Of a stretch of 51,042 nt of DNA, positions 30,553 through 38,778 are shown one piece after another. This stretch comes from Alkalibacillus silvisoli (lineage in GTDB: Bacteria; Bacillota; Bacilli; Bacillales; Alkalibacillaceae). The stretch is from the NCBI RefSeq assembly GCF_039521975.1, contig NZ_BAAACZ010000030.1, positions 1 to 51,042 on the forward strand. The letters are read 5' to 3'. The number at the start of each line of letters is the position of its first letter. Within the stretch, counting starts at the first letter, position 1. The notes below the pieces were generated by a model. That model searched no databases and was not told where the DNA came from. It was given only the letters and a program-made list of their open reading frames with translations. Made by a program: the position numbers and the translations under genes.

Positions 30553-30756
30553 ATGATGGATAGCAACTTACAAGCAGCTTGTATCGGGCAGGATTTACAA
30601 TCTAAGGGGATTCCTGTTTTTGAAGGGGACCTTCCATATTTGCAATTCATGTTAGATACGATTCAATACTACTCTACTCCTGTTAAGGAAAGGCGCGATT
30701 GGTATCGTCAAGTGTCAATTCTTGTATTCGATCAGGAGGTAATTCGTTTTGACTGA
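30553..30756 (+). CDS. small GatC/AtzG-like protein preceding an amidase
   Basis: A 67-residue protein with a stretch DLPYLQFMLDTIQYYSTP and a conserved-looking end. ATG 30553 follows AAAGGGTG. It overlaps the amidase start by 8 bases. Some amidases (GatA, AtzE) have small partner proteins (GatC, AtzG) encoded next to them, and size and coupling suggest the same here; sequence similarity I cannot verify. Confidence 0.65.
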   Translation: MMDSNLQAACIGQDLQSKGIPVFEGDLPYLQFMLDTIQYYSTPVKERRDWYRQVSILVFDQEVIRFD

Positions 30757-32146
30757 ATTAAGTTATCTAACAGCTAGTGAACTAGCACCACTTATTAAAA
30801 ATAAGCAATTATCCCCTGTTGAATTAACAGAGTCACTTCTGAATCGGATTGAACAAGTTAATCAGTCTGTTAATGCTTATATTACTATAATTCCTGAGAT
30901 TGCTTTAGAAGAAGCGAGGCATGCGGAAAACCAAATTATGAATGGGTTCTATAAAGGACCTTTACACGGTATTCCAATCGGGCATAAAGACAATTTTAAC
31001 ACGAAGGGCATTAGAACGACGTCAGGTTCAAAGCTGTTATATGATTATATCCCTAAAGAGGACGCTACAGTAGTTGAGAAGCTTTCATGTAGCGGAGCCA
31101 TTATGTTAGGGAAGTTGAATCTGCATGAGTTTGGCGGGGGTCAAACTAATACAAATCAATATTATGGTCACGCACGAAATCCATGGAATCTATCTTATAC
31201 GCCAGGTGGCTCTAGCGGAGGAAGTTCAGCTGCTTTAGCAGCGGGATTAACCCCCATAGCAACAGGAACTGATACATTTGGTTCAATCAGACTACCTTCT
31301 GCATGGGCCGGTGTATATGGAATAAAACCGACTTATGGATTAGTAAGCGGATATGGTTTACTTAATCTTGCCCGTTCAATGGATCACGGAGGCCCAATGG
31401 CACGATCGGTAAAGGATTTGGCTTTAATGCTTAATGTTATGGCTGGCTATGATTCAAAAGATCCGGCTAGTATAAAAGCGCCGATCCCTGATTACTGTGA
31501 AAACCTTAATAAAGGAATTAAAGGCGTTAAAATTGGTGTTCCAAGTTATTTCTTAAAAGGATTAGATGCTGATGTCGAGCGTTTGTTTAAACAGGCGATC
31601 TACAAATTAGAAGGTTTGGGAGCTAATGTAAAAGAGATAGATATTCCAGAACTAGAAATGGCCGCATATGCTGGCTATGTAACAGTGACAGGAGAAGCGG
31701 CTAATTTATATCAAGAGATGTTACAGGAAAGTGCAAAAGACTTTAATTTAGATGTTCGTATTTTTATGGAAACTGGTTTTTTGACAAATTCTAACGAGTA
31801 TATAAGAGCCCAACAAGTTCGCCGAGAAATGACAGAAGCGTTTAAAAAGGCTTATGAAGATGTCGATATCCTAATCGGACCTACAGCACCTCTGACTGCT
31901 TATCCTTATCAATCTAACTGGGTCCAACAAAATCTTGAAGTGATGCAGCGTTTAATTCCTTTTACTTCACCGACAACCCTAACTGGTACACCTAATCTAT
32001 CTGTTCCAATCGGCTTATCTTCTGAAGGACTTCCTTCTGGGATGCAAATTATGGGTAATCACCTTAATGAGAAGCTGATTTTTCAGGTTGGAAGTGCTTG
32101 GGAGAGTACGAATCCATTAGGAGGTCAATTACCTATGCTTCGCTGA
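30749..32146 (+). CDS. amidase-signature hydrolase (GatA/AtzE-like)
   Basis: A 465-residue amidase. The Ser-cisSer-Lys triad is visible: Lys in GIPIGHKDNF, the Gly/Ser-rich signature GGSSGGSSAALAAG, and the nucleophile Ser in DTFGSIRLPS. It hydrolyses an amide, perhaps the product of the neighbouring amidohydrolase. TTG 30749 is the start, with AGGAGGT 9 bases upstream inside the small gene before it. GatA itself is unlikely, since gatB is not adjacent. Confidence 0.9.
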   Translation: MTELSYLTASELAPLIKNKQLSPVELTESLLNRIEQVNQSVNAYITIIPEIALEEARHAENQIMNGFYKGPLHGIPIGHKDNFNTKGIRTTSGSKLLYDYIPKEDATVVEKLSCSGAIMLGKLNLHEFGGGQTNTNQYYGHARNPWNLSYTPGGSSGGSSAALAAGLTPIATGTDTFGSIRLPSAWAGVYGIKPTYGLVSGYGLLNLARSMDHGGPMARSVKDLALMLNVMAGYDSKDPASIKAPIPDYCENLNKGIKGVKIGVPSYFLKGLDADVERLFKQAIYKLEGLGANVKEIDIPELEMAAYAGYVTVTGEAANLYQEMLQESAKDFNLDVRIFMETGFLTNSNEYIRAQQVRREMTEAFKKAYEDVDILIGPTAPLTAYPYQSNWVQQNLEVMQRLIPFTSPTTLTGTPNLSVPIGLSSEGLPSGMQIMGNHLNEKLIFQVGSAWESTNPLGGQLPMLR

Positions 32147-32218
32147 TTATTGCAAGTAGGTAAAAGCTTGTCTGATAGATTATTCATATCAGCGTTCAGG
32201 CCTATTTGAATTGCAAAA

Positions 32219-32252
32219 CCCGAACGAGTTCATATATGATGAATCGTTCGGA
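32219..32252 (+). terminator. stem-loop after the amidase gene
   Basis: CCGAACGAGTTCAT pairs with ATGAATCGTTCGG with one bulge. The same arms occur in the hairpin at 38556-38600. Only short T runs follow. Confidence 0.7.
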
Positions 32253-32293
32253 CTTTCTATTATTAGAACTTATTTTGCCCCAACCTTTTTTCC

Positions 32294-33946
32294 TTAACGT
32301 CTTAATAGGTTTACAATCACCTGGTTTGTTAGGTTAGGAACGATTTCTAGTGAATAAGTCATCTCCATTCTTTCTAGTTTCTTATGTGCATCGATGCCAT
32401 AAGGACCAATATTAATAACTGGTACATTTAACTCTCGAATGTCCTGATACTCGACATAGTGTTTAGTCCCCCAACCAGGGTTATTGTTTGTTACAGCATC
32501 AATGTCCTCTTCACGATCACTAAGAGCAACAAAGCTCATATCAGAAATATAAGGGAAGAAGTTCCTAGTAACGATCGGATACTGATAGTTTGGTTGTATG
32601 TCTAAAACGGCTTGGTCTAATGCATCAATTAAGGCGAGTTCGTCCTCGTTTTTCCCTGTTAATTCAATTCTAGGGGAATACAATGACGAGTAAAAAAGGA
32701 TCATGGTCGGGTCTTTATCCTTCATCCATTTCCATGCTTCTTCTACTACCCGTGCAGCAAACATACGTGTATCTAGTTCAGGGTCGTTTAATAAGTTGTC
32801 TTTAAATTCGTTCATATGAGTCTTGAACTCATCACCATTTTCTTTTATTAATAATTGCTCCATTTCTTCATACGTCAATACTCTAGGCTTCCAATTATGT
32901 TGTTCATATGGTTGTCCACTAATTTTGCAATAATGCTTATGCCTTTCTTCAAAAGAAGCAAGGGCATTGTTAAACGCAATTAACGCCTGTTCTTTTAACT
33001 TTTCAAGCACTTCCTTAGGTGTCCAGGAATGAATAAAGAAGTTATAGTAAACATAAGCAGATAGTGCTGTTTGGACAGTGTAGGTTGGCTTTAAATCCAT
33101 TTGTTTCAAGGACACAGGTGGGACAGGTGTTTCCCCGTATGCCGCGTTACTTAGTTCTGGATTATAATTAATTTGTGTTGTGAGGTGAGCTGCTAGAAAA
33201 TTAGGATCCATCCCTTCAAAAGCAGACCCTACATGTGTTTCTGCCCCAGTTATAAAGAAAGATGGTAACAGTTTTCCTCCCGTACCTTTATAAATGTAAC
33301 GATTTTCATCACCTTCATATCGTGGTGATACAAAGTCTGCATTAATAGCCGCCACATATTCAAATCCGTGATCATTTTTCCAGAGGTTCAACGTTTTTAA
33401 GGCAGAAAGAATTCCGTTTGAACCATCCTCCTCATCACATTCTGCTAAGAAGACAATATTGCCTTCTAATTCTTCAGGGTGCTCAGAATAATATTTTAAG
33501 AGATACAGGTTACTTGCAACTCCGCTTTTCATATCAAGGACTCCGCGGCCAAATAACCAATCCTTTGAGTGTAAATGGTCTTTGATAGAAGGGGGGAGTT
33601 CTTCATCTTCAAGCGATTCCATTAACTCTTCTGGAAAGAAAGCTTTCTCTTCTAATTGATTGAAATCTTCTGTTCCAACTGTATCCATATGCCCCATTAA
33701 GATCACAGTTCGATTACTGTTTCCTTTTTTTCCTTTGACAAATGCTAGAACATTGTAGCGTTCTTGTTCATCTTGGTAAGTCTGTTCTAGAAATAGGTGG
33801 TCAGGATTTTGAGTGAAATAAGGGAAAGATGAGATCATGTTATATATGGAATGGGCAATGTTTTTTTCCCCATTAGTGTTTACGACACTTTTAGTATTAA
33901 CAAGTTGTTTTGTGAAAGCTAGTACATCATTACGGCACTGTAACAT
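32294..33946 (-). CDS. rocB: M20-family peptidase, RocB-like
   Basis: A 550-residue metallopeptidase. Metal ligands and catalytic acids are visible: HMDTVG, GVLDMKSG, and the ECDEEDG pair Glu-Glu. Closest in plan to B. subtilis RocB (566 residues), encoded with arginine and amino-acid catabolism genes, whose exact substrate is unclear. I start at ATG 33946 with AGAGGT 7 bases upstream instead of the longer frame to 34030. The cupin regulator upstream reads the same way and may control it. Confidence 0.85.
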   Translation of the reverse strand: MLQCRNDVLAFTKQLVNTKSVVNTNGEKNIAHSIYNMISSFPYFTQNPDHLFLEQTYQDEQERYNVLAFVKGKKGNSNRTVILMGHMDTVGTEDFNQLEEKAFFPEELMESLEDEELPPSIKDHLHSKDWLFGRGVLDMKSGVASNLYLLKYYSEHPEELEGNIVFLAECDEEDGSNGILSALKTLNLWKNDHGFEYVAAINADFVSPRYEGDENRYIYKGTGGKLLPSFFITGAETHVGSAFEGMDPNFLAAHLTTQINYNPELSNAAYGETPVPPVSLKQMDLKPTYTVQTALSAYVYYNFFIHSWTPKEVLEKLKEQALIAFNNALASFEERHKHYCKISGQPYEQHNWKPRVLTYEEMEQLLIKENGDEFKTHMNEFKDNLLNDPELDTRMFAARVVEEAWKWMKDKDPTMILFYSSLYSPRIELTGKNEDELALIDALDQAVLDIQPNYQYPIVTRNFFPYISDMSFVALSDREEDIDAVTNNNPGWGTKHYVEYQDIRELNVPVINIGPYGIDAHKKLERMEMTYSLEIVPNLTNQVIVNLLRR

Positions 33947-34019
33947 TGGCTTAACCTCTTTTCTAGTTAGTATATATATTTTATCAAATTTTAAGACTTT
34001 ATATAGAAGGAAATCAATT

Positions 34020-34559
34020 TTATAAAACATCCATTAATTCTGTATCTGAGTAAATGGAAATTAGGACTACTGCTTTTTCATTACCAATGTTTTTAACAAA
34101 ATGAGGTACACTTGCATTCCAGCTAAATGAATCTCCTTCTTCAACTACTACAGAGTCTTCTCCTTGTTCAGCGAGAATTTTCCCTTCTAATACGAGATGA
34201 CATTCTTCACCTTCATGCGAATGTGGTTCTCCGATCGTTGCACCAGTAGGAAGCTCTACCATCATCATTCTTAATCCACCTTTTGAAGTTAAATGCTCAA
34301 CCTTTAAACCATTAAAGGTTGACTGATCCCTCGAGTTTTTACGTATGACTTGCATTTGTTTTTTCTTTTCTAAAAGTAAATATGGTAGTGGGACGCTGAG
34401 AAATGAAGCGATCGTATTTAATGTATTGATAGAAGGTGAAGTGTTATTATTTTCAACATTGCTAATGAATCCTTTTGAAAGGCCGGTTCCTTCACACATT
34501 TGTGCGATTGTTATTTTTTTTCTATTGCGTATTGCCCGTATTTTCGTGCCGATATCCAA
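34020..34559 (-). CDS. XRE-cupin transcription regulator
   Basis: A 179-residue protein. An XRE helix-turn-helix occupies 1-65 (TIAQMCEGTGLSKGFISNVE) and a cupin_2 sensor domain 105-175, with metal-ligand-like residues in GEPHSHEGEECHLVL. Such regulators (PuuR/SinR-like) often sense small amines or amino acids. TTG 34559 is taken because AGAGGTGATT precedes it. It lies directly upstream of the RocB-like gene in the same direction. Confidence 0.85.
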   Translation of the reverse strand: MDIGTKIRAIRNRKKITIAQMCEGTGLSKGFISNVENNNTSPSINTLNTIASFLSVPLPYLLLEKKKQMQVIRKNSRDQSTFNGLKVEHLTSKGGLRMMMVELPTGATIGEPHSHEGEECHLVLEGKILAEQGEDSVVVEEGDSFSWNASVPHFVKNIGNEKAVVLISIYSDTELMDVL

Positions 34560-34748
34560 ATGAATCACCTCTAAAATTAGTTTACTAATAGGAAACATAC
34601 TTATATATTAGCAAATAAATCGTTGACAATCCACACCACTTTTGTTATCTTATAGACAATATTTTTTCATATAAAAAAACAAATTGACTCAAGTATGAAA
34701 TATGTAAGTACTTAAATTAAGAAACCAATGGAAAAAGGTGGTTTGTTC

Positions 34749-35495
34749 ATGATACAAACAAAGTCTGATTCAAAGGTGGTTGCGATTCTTCAAGATCGAA
34801 TACAACTGATCACGCAGGACCAAGGTGCAATTTATTTAGTTGGACCTATTAACCTTCCAGTAAATTTAAATGGTGAAACAGTTAAATTTAAATGGTATAG
34901 CTGGATAAAACGCGATGAAATAATAGAAGATGATGAAGAATTGATAAATCAACTGACTTTTGATAATTTAGCGGAATTCCAACAGTCAAGTGTGCTTGTA
35001 TATGGAGATTTTGAGGGTGATGATGATGCGCTCATTCGTTTTCATTCTATTTGTCACACTGGTGATATTTTCGGAAGTAAAAGATGTGATTGTGGATACC
35101 AATTAAATCAATCCATTAAAAAGATCGTCGAACATGGTACAGGTGCATTATTTTACTTAGCTAATCATGAAGGAAGAGGGATTGGTCTATTTAGTAAAGC
35201 GATGGCTTACATTCTTCAAGAACATGATTACGATACGGTTGAAGCAAATGAAGCGCTCGGTTTTGATGATGATGTTAGAAGTTATAGTGATGCGATTGAA
35301 GTTTTAAAATCTTTAAGACATAAATCCATTACTCTTATGACTAATAATCCTAAGAAAATAGCGGCTCTAAAATATGCTGGGTTACCCGTGTCAAGAAGAG
35401 TAATGCTATGGGGAGATCGTTCAGAGTTTAATGAAGAATATTTAGAAACTAAAGTAAATCGTTCCGGTCACATTCGTGAAGAGGAGTTAAGCTAA
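34749..35495 (+). CDS. ribA: GTP cyclohydrolase II family protein
   Basis: Catalyses the first step of riboflavin synthesis from GTP. Zinc-binding Cys of the family are all present in SICHTGDIFGSKRCDCGYQL; the catalytic region reads NHEGRGIGL, and MTNNPKKI matches the C-terminal motif. At 248 residues it is longer than E. coli RibA (196) by an N-terminal extension of about 75. It stands alone, not in a rib operon and not fused to RibB, so it may be a specialised paralogue. ATG 34749 follows AAAAAGGTGG. Confidence 0.85.
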   Translation: MIQTKSDSKVVAILQDRIQLITQDQGAIYLVGPINLPVNLNGETVKFKWYSWIKRDEIIEDDEELINQLTFDNLAEFQQSSVLVYGDFEGDDDALIRFHSICHTGDIFGSKRCDCGYQLNQSIKKIVEHGTGALFYLANHEGRGIGLFSKAMAYILQEHDYDTVEANEALGFDDDVRSYSDAIEVLKSLRHKSITLMTNNPKKIAALKYAGLPVSRRVMLWGDRSEFNEEYLETKVNRSGHIREEELS

Positions 35496-35541
35496 GATTT
35501 AGTTATGATATTGATGCTTCGTTGATTAAAACAAAGAAAGT

Positions 35542-36018
35542 GTGATGCTTATCCTTTTTTATAGTGTTGCTTTTCTCGTCATTTTAATTGATCAAATATC
35601 TAAGTACTGGGCTCGTACGTATTTAAAATTAGGCGATACGATGGTGGTTTGGGACGGTGTTCTGAACTTTACTCATATTCAAAATAGCGGATCTGCGTTT
35701 GGATTATTTCAAGGGTATGGCCGTCTTTTTGTTCCTGTTGCGATCATCATTGCTGTTATAGTTATTTTTATGCTTCATAAGGGTTATATAAGTAGTAAGG
35801 TTATGAGAATTGGGCTTGCTCTTTATGTAGGTGGTGCGATGGGTAATGCTATTGATCGAGTTTTATTTAATCAAGTCACCGATTTTATTCATTTTCAATT
35901 TCGTGAAGGTATTCTTAATTTAGCAGATTATGCTCTTGTATTTGGTGTGATCTTAATATTTATAGATGCGATTATTATTGACTTTATTAGAAAGAGAAAG
36001 ACTTTAGGAATGTCTTAA
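35542..36018 (+). CDS. lspA: lipoprotein signal peptidase (signal peptidase II)
   Basis: Cleaves the signal peptide of prolipoproteins after lipidation, in the membrane. Family boxes are present: DQISKYWA, NSGSAFG, GGAMGNAIDR and VTDFI plus NLADY, the last two groups holding the aspartyl catalytic pair. It has four helices and 158 residues. GTG 35542 or ATG 35545 may be the start. In B. subtilis lspA precedes rluD; here it stands after ribA, so it may be a second copy. Confidence 0.93.
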   Translation: MMLILFYSVAFLVILIDQISKYWARTYLKLGDTMVVWDGVLNFTHIQNSGSAFGLFQGYGRLFVPVAIIIAVIVIFMLHKGYISSKVMRIGLALYVGGAMGNAIDRVLFNQVTDFIHFQFREGILNLADYALVFGVILIFIDAIIIDFIRKRKTLGMS

Positions 36019-36039
36019 TCCCCCATATGAAAATAAATT

Positions 36040-36082
36040 AAAGCTTCTCATAGGTTTACCAAACTTGTGGGGAGCTTTTTTT
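36040..36082 (+). terminator. terminator of lspA
   Basis: AAAGCTTCTCA pairs with TGGGGAGCTTT, including G-U pairs, followed by a T run. The stretch to 36223 shows no further gene. Confidence 0.8.
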
Positions 36083-36223
36083 CATGGATTAAGGAAGTTT
36101 ACGTTAAAATGTATAGCGTCTTTCGTAGCCCTAGTGTTCCAGACATTCAAAATATGTCATATAACATGATATAGAACAATACAATAGTAAGAGTCTGATT
36201 AAATTAGAAAGAGGTGTAGGCAC

Positions 36224-36847
36224 ATCAATAAGACCGTTCAATCTCAAGATTATGTCTTTGAAACTTATAAGGCACTTGTCGATGCCTTGTTGCCCTCAAC
36301 TCATCAATATGGATATGAATCCACTTATAATGCGATCGATTTGGGGGTTCATGAATACCTCATTAGTGGTCTTGATCAGAATATTTCAATTCAAAAGCAG
36401 TTAGAACATCAAGCTGTTCCTCTAGCTTACCCCATAGCCATCATGTTAGATTCAGCAGCAACCCAGCTCGTAAATGCCAGTCAGGTACATCCTTTACACA
36501 ACAGTCAGTTTCCTGATGGGGGAATGTTTTCTTATCTTTCCAAAAATGATCGAATTCGAACGTTATCTGCATTAGAGAATCTAAAGCTCGATCTTTATTT
36601 ATTGCCATCTCCTTTTCAGAATAATGGTGGGATGGTTAAGTTTATTACAGATGCATTAAATCGTTTTTCTATGTTTGGCTATTATTCAGAATGGCCCGCT
36701 TATGGAACGACACGGCTCAATCCCCCAGGTTATCGTACTCTCGAATTCTTTCCCCCAGGTTGGTTTTTAGTTGGGTATCCAGGAGTCTCCTTAGGCTATC
36801 GTGATTTCCGTGGATTTTTATTAACTATGGCAGAGGTGAATACATGA
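36224..36847 (+). CDS. gluconate 2-dehydrogenase subunit 3-like protein
   Basis: Probable small partner of the GMC oxidoreductase that follows with an ATGA overlap. The first standard start codon is TTG 36287 (186 residues), but the frame stays open upstream with protein-like sequence NKTVQSQDYVFETYKALVDA. A ribosome site GAGGTG lies 8 bases before an ATC codon at 36224. I therefore extend the gene to 36224 and suggest an ATC start or a mutated ATG. The C-terminal half has the aromatic pattern YSEWPAYGTTRLNPPGYRT of this family. Confidence 0.72.
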   Translation: MNKTVQSQDYVFETYKALVDALLPSTHQYGYESTYNAIDLGVHEYLISGLDQNISIQKQLEHQAVPLAYPIAIMLDSAATQLVNASQVHPLHNSQFPDGGMFSYLSKNDRIRTLSALENLKLDLYLLPSPFQNNGGMVKFITDALNRFSMFGYYSEWPAYGTTRLNPPGYRTLEFFPPGWFLVGYPGVSLGYRDFRGFLLTMAEVNT

Positions 36848-38553
36848 GAACAGAACCAGATGTGATTGTTATTGGTGCTGGTGCTGGTGGACCGGTAATC
36901 GCTAAAGAGCTTGGAGAATTAGGTATTCGTGTGTTAGTGCTTGATGCTGGTCCTTGGTATGGAAATAAAAAGTGGCCTGAACCAAATAAAAACAGAGGTC
37001 AGGTAAAAGAAAGTTCTGATCCAAAAGATTTAGATGGAGCTCTTTACAGAAATCAATTAACAAGACTCGAAAATGACATGGATGATCTTATAAATGGTAA
37101 GTTCCGCTGGGGTCCAGCAGATCGCAGGCGTTCGCCTTGGTTTAGAAATGTTCCAGATCGGTCGTTACTATGGCAAGTTTCTGGCATTGGTGGTGGGACA
37201 CTTCATTACTATTCCAATTCACCACGAGCATTTCCAGAGGCGATCGATAATGAATGGCCAATTAGCTACAATGAGCTCATTCCTTACTATGAAAAAGTAG
37301 AAGCGACTTTACCCGTTGAATTTGCACCAACAACAACGAAAGAAGCTCTTTTTTATTTTGGTGCAGAAAAGGCTGGTTATTCAATGAATCAAACATTAGA
37401 TGTCACAAGCACTGGCTACCGTCCACAACCAAATGCAATCTTACCTCCCAATGAGAATTTAATGAACCCTAACTATTCCATGGAAGAAATAAGTCATATG
37501 GAAGGATGTACGCTTTCTGGCCTTTGTGGGCAAGGTTGTCCTTATGGTCCTTCTTTAGAAAAAATGGCTAAACGCTCAACAGTAGTCAGTTATGTTCCTT
37601 TGGCAATGGAGACAGGGAATGTGTCGTTTAGGCCAAATACGTTTGTAACAAAGGTATTAACAGAAAATACGGCAGGTGGTGAAAGAAGAGCGACAGGGGT
37701 CGAAATTCGTGACACTTGGACGGGTGAGACCGAAGAATTACGTGCGAAAGTAGTTGTTATGGCAGCTGGTTGTTTTGAAACACCTCGTCTATGGTTAAAC
37801 TCTGACTTGCCATATAACTCATGGGTAGGCCGTGGCTTAACCAATCATTATATGGATGCGGTAACAGGAACCTTTGATGAGAGTACATTAATGGAGATTG
37901 TCGGTAGTCCATCGACATATCCATTCGCTGGTCATACTTCAGGAGCGCGACTGGACTATCCAGGGGTTGGTATGATTGAGACTTTGGGTGAAAGTCCGGG
38001 TATAGCAGCACAATCTCTATTTGGATTTAGTCAATATGGTTATAATAGTCTCCAACAAAATGACTCTAACATGTGGGACCAACGTGGAAGGCTTGTTGGT
38101 TCAGAGCTAGATGAAGCTATGAAAAACTACAGTAGAACGCTATCTTTATTAATTATTACAGATGATGAAGTCCAATATAGTAACCGAGTAGAGCTGGACC
38201 CTCATATTGAAGATGAACATGGACCAGTCCCTATCATACATTATTCGCCAAGTGAAAGGTCGAAAAAGAGAAGAGAAGAATTAACCAAAATAGCGACAAA
38301 TATTTTACGAAAAGCAGGTGCGAAACAAGTTCACCGCAGTGACTTGCCACCGAACTATTTTATCCATATACATAGTACTATGAGGATGGGCTATGTTGTG
38401 GATTCATCATGTGAAGCGTATCAAGTAGAACGGCTTTTCATCGCTGATAATAGTGTTGATTATAATGGTTTAGGTGGACCTAATCCGACTGCAACAACAC
38501 AAGCTCTTGCAACAAGAACAGCAGAGAAATTAGCTTTAAAGTATTTTAGTTAA
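36844..38553 (+). CDS. GMC-family FAD oxidoreductase
   Basis: A 569-residue flavoprotein. The FAD motif GAGAGGPVIAKELGE is at 12-26, the GMC signature region includes SGIGGGTLHYYSNSP, and the C-terminal His/Asn region reads HSTMRMG and DNSVDYNGLGGPNPT. Such enzymes oxidise alcohols or sugars; with the subunit-3-like partner the closest model is gluconate/sorbose-type dehydrogenase. A Cys-rich segment GCTLSGLCGQGCPYG may bind an iron-sulfur cluster. The two genes are translationally coupled. Confidence 0.9.
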   Translation: MRTEPDVIVIGAGAGGPVIAKELGELGIRVLVLDAGPWYGNKKWPEPNKNRGQVKESSDPKDLDGALYRNQLTRLENDMDDLINGKFRWGPADRRRSPWFRNVPDRSLLWQVSGIGGGTLHYYSNSPRAFPEAIDNEWPISYNELIPYYEKVEATLPVEFAPTTTKEALFYFGAEKAGYSMNQTLDVTSTGYRPQPNAILPPNENLMNPNYSMEEISHMEGCTLSGLCGQGCPYGPSLEKMAKRSTVVSYVPLAMETGNVSFRPNTFVTKVLTENTAGGERRATGVEIRDTWTGETEELRAKVVVMAAGCFETPRLWLNSDLPYNSWVGRGLTNHYMDAVTGTFDESTLMEIVGSPSTYPFAGHTSGARLDYPGVGMIETLGESPGIAAQSLFGFSQYGYNSLQQNDSNMWDQRGRLVGSELDEAMKNYSRTLSLLIITDDEVQYSNRVELDPHIEDEHGPVPIIHYSPSERSKKRREELTKIATNILRKAGAKQVHRSDLPPNYFIHIHSTMRMGYVVDSSCEAYQVERLFIADNSVDYNGLGGPNPTATTQALATRTAEKLALKYFS

Positions 38554-38555
38554 AG

Positions 38556-38600
38556 AAAAATCCGAACGAATTCATCATCAATGAATTCGTTCGGATTTTT
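38556..38600 (+). terminator. terminator after the GMC oxidoreductase gene
   Basis: AATCCGAACGAATTCAT pairs perfectly with ATGAATTCGTTCGGATT over CATCA and ends in a T run. Confidence 0.92.
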
Positions 38601-38614
38601 TGCGTTTAAAAACT

Positions 38615-38711
38615 TGAGCGCTGATAAATGATCCCGAGTGCTGATAAACCGGGCCTGAGCACTGATAAAAAAATGCCCGAATGCTTACAAAAAATGCCGA
38701 ACGCTGAATAA
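38615..38711. repeat. five imperfect repeats of about 21-bp period
   Basis: Units start at 38615, 38635, 38656, 38678 and 38698 with the pattern (T/C)GAGCGCTGATAAA, decaying toward the last. They fill the gap between the convergent GMC and catalase genes. No coding role is seen. Confidence 0.7.
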
Positions 38712-38778
38712 AATTCCCCAACTGACTCGTGCTGTTTTCTGAAACGCACAGGTCGTGGCGTTTTCACTGACCAGCTTT

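Noticed and set aside
36061..36223. Further gene between lspA and the GMC subunit
   Set aside because: Only a terminator and a promoter-like stretch; no frame with a ribosome site.
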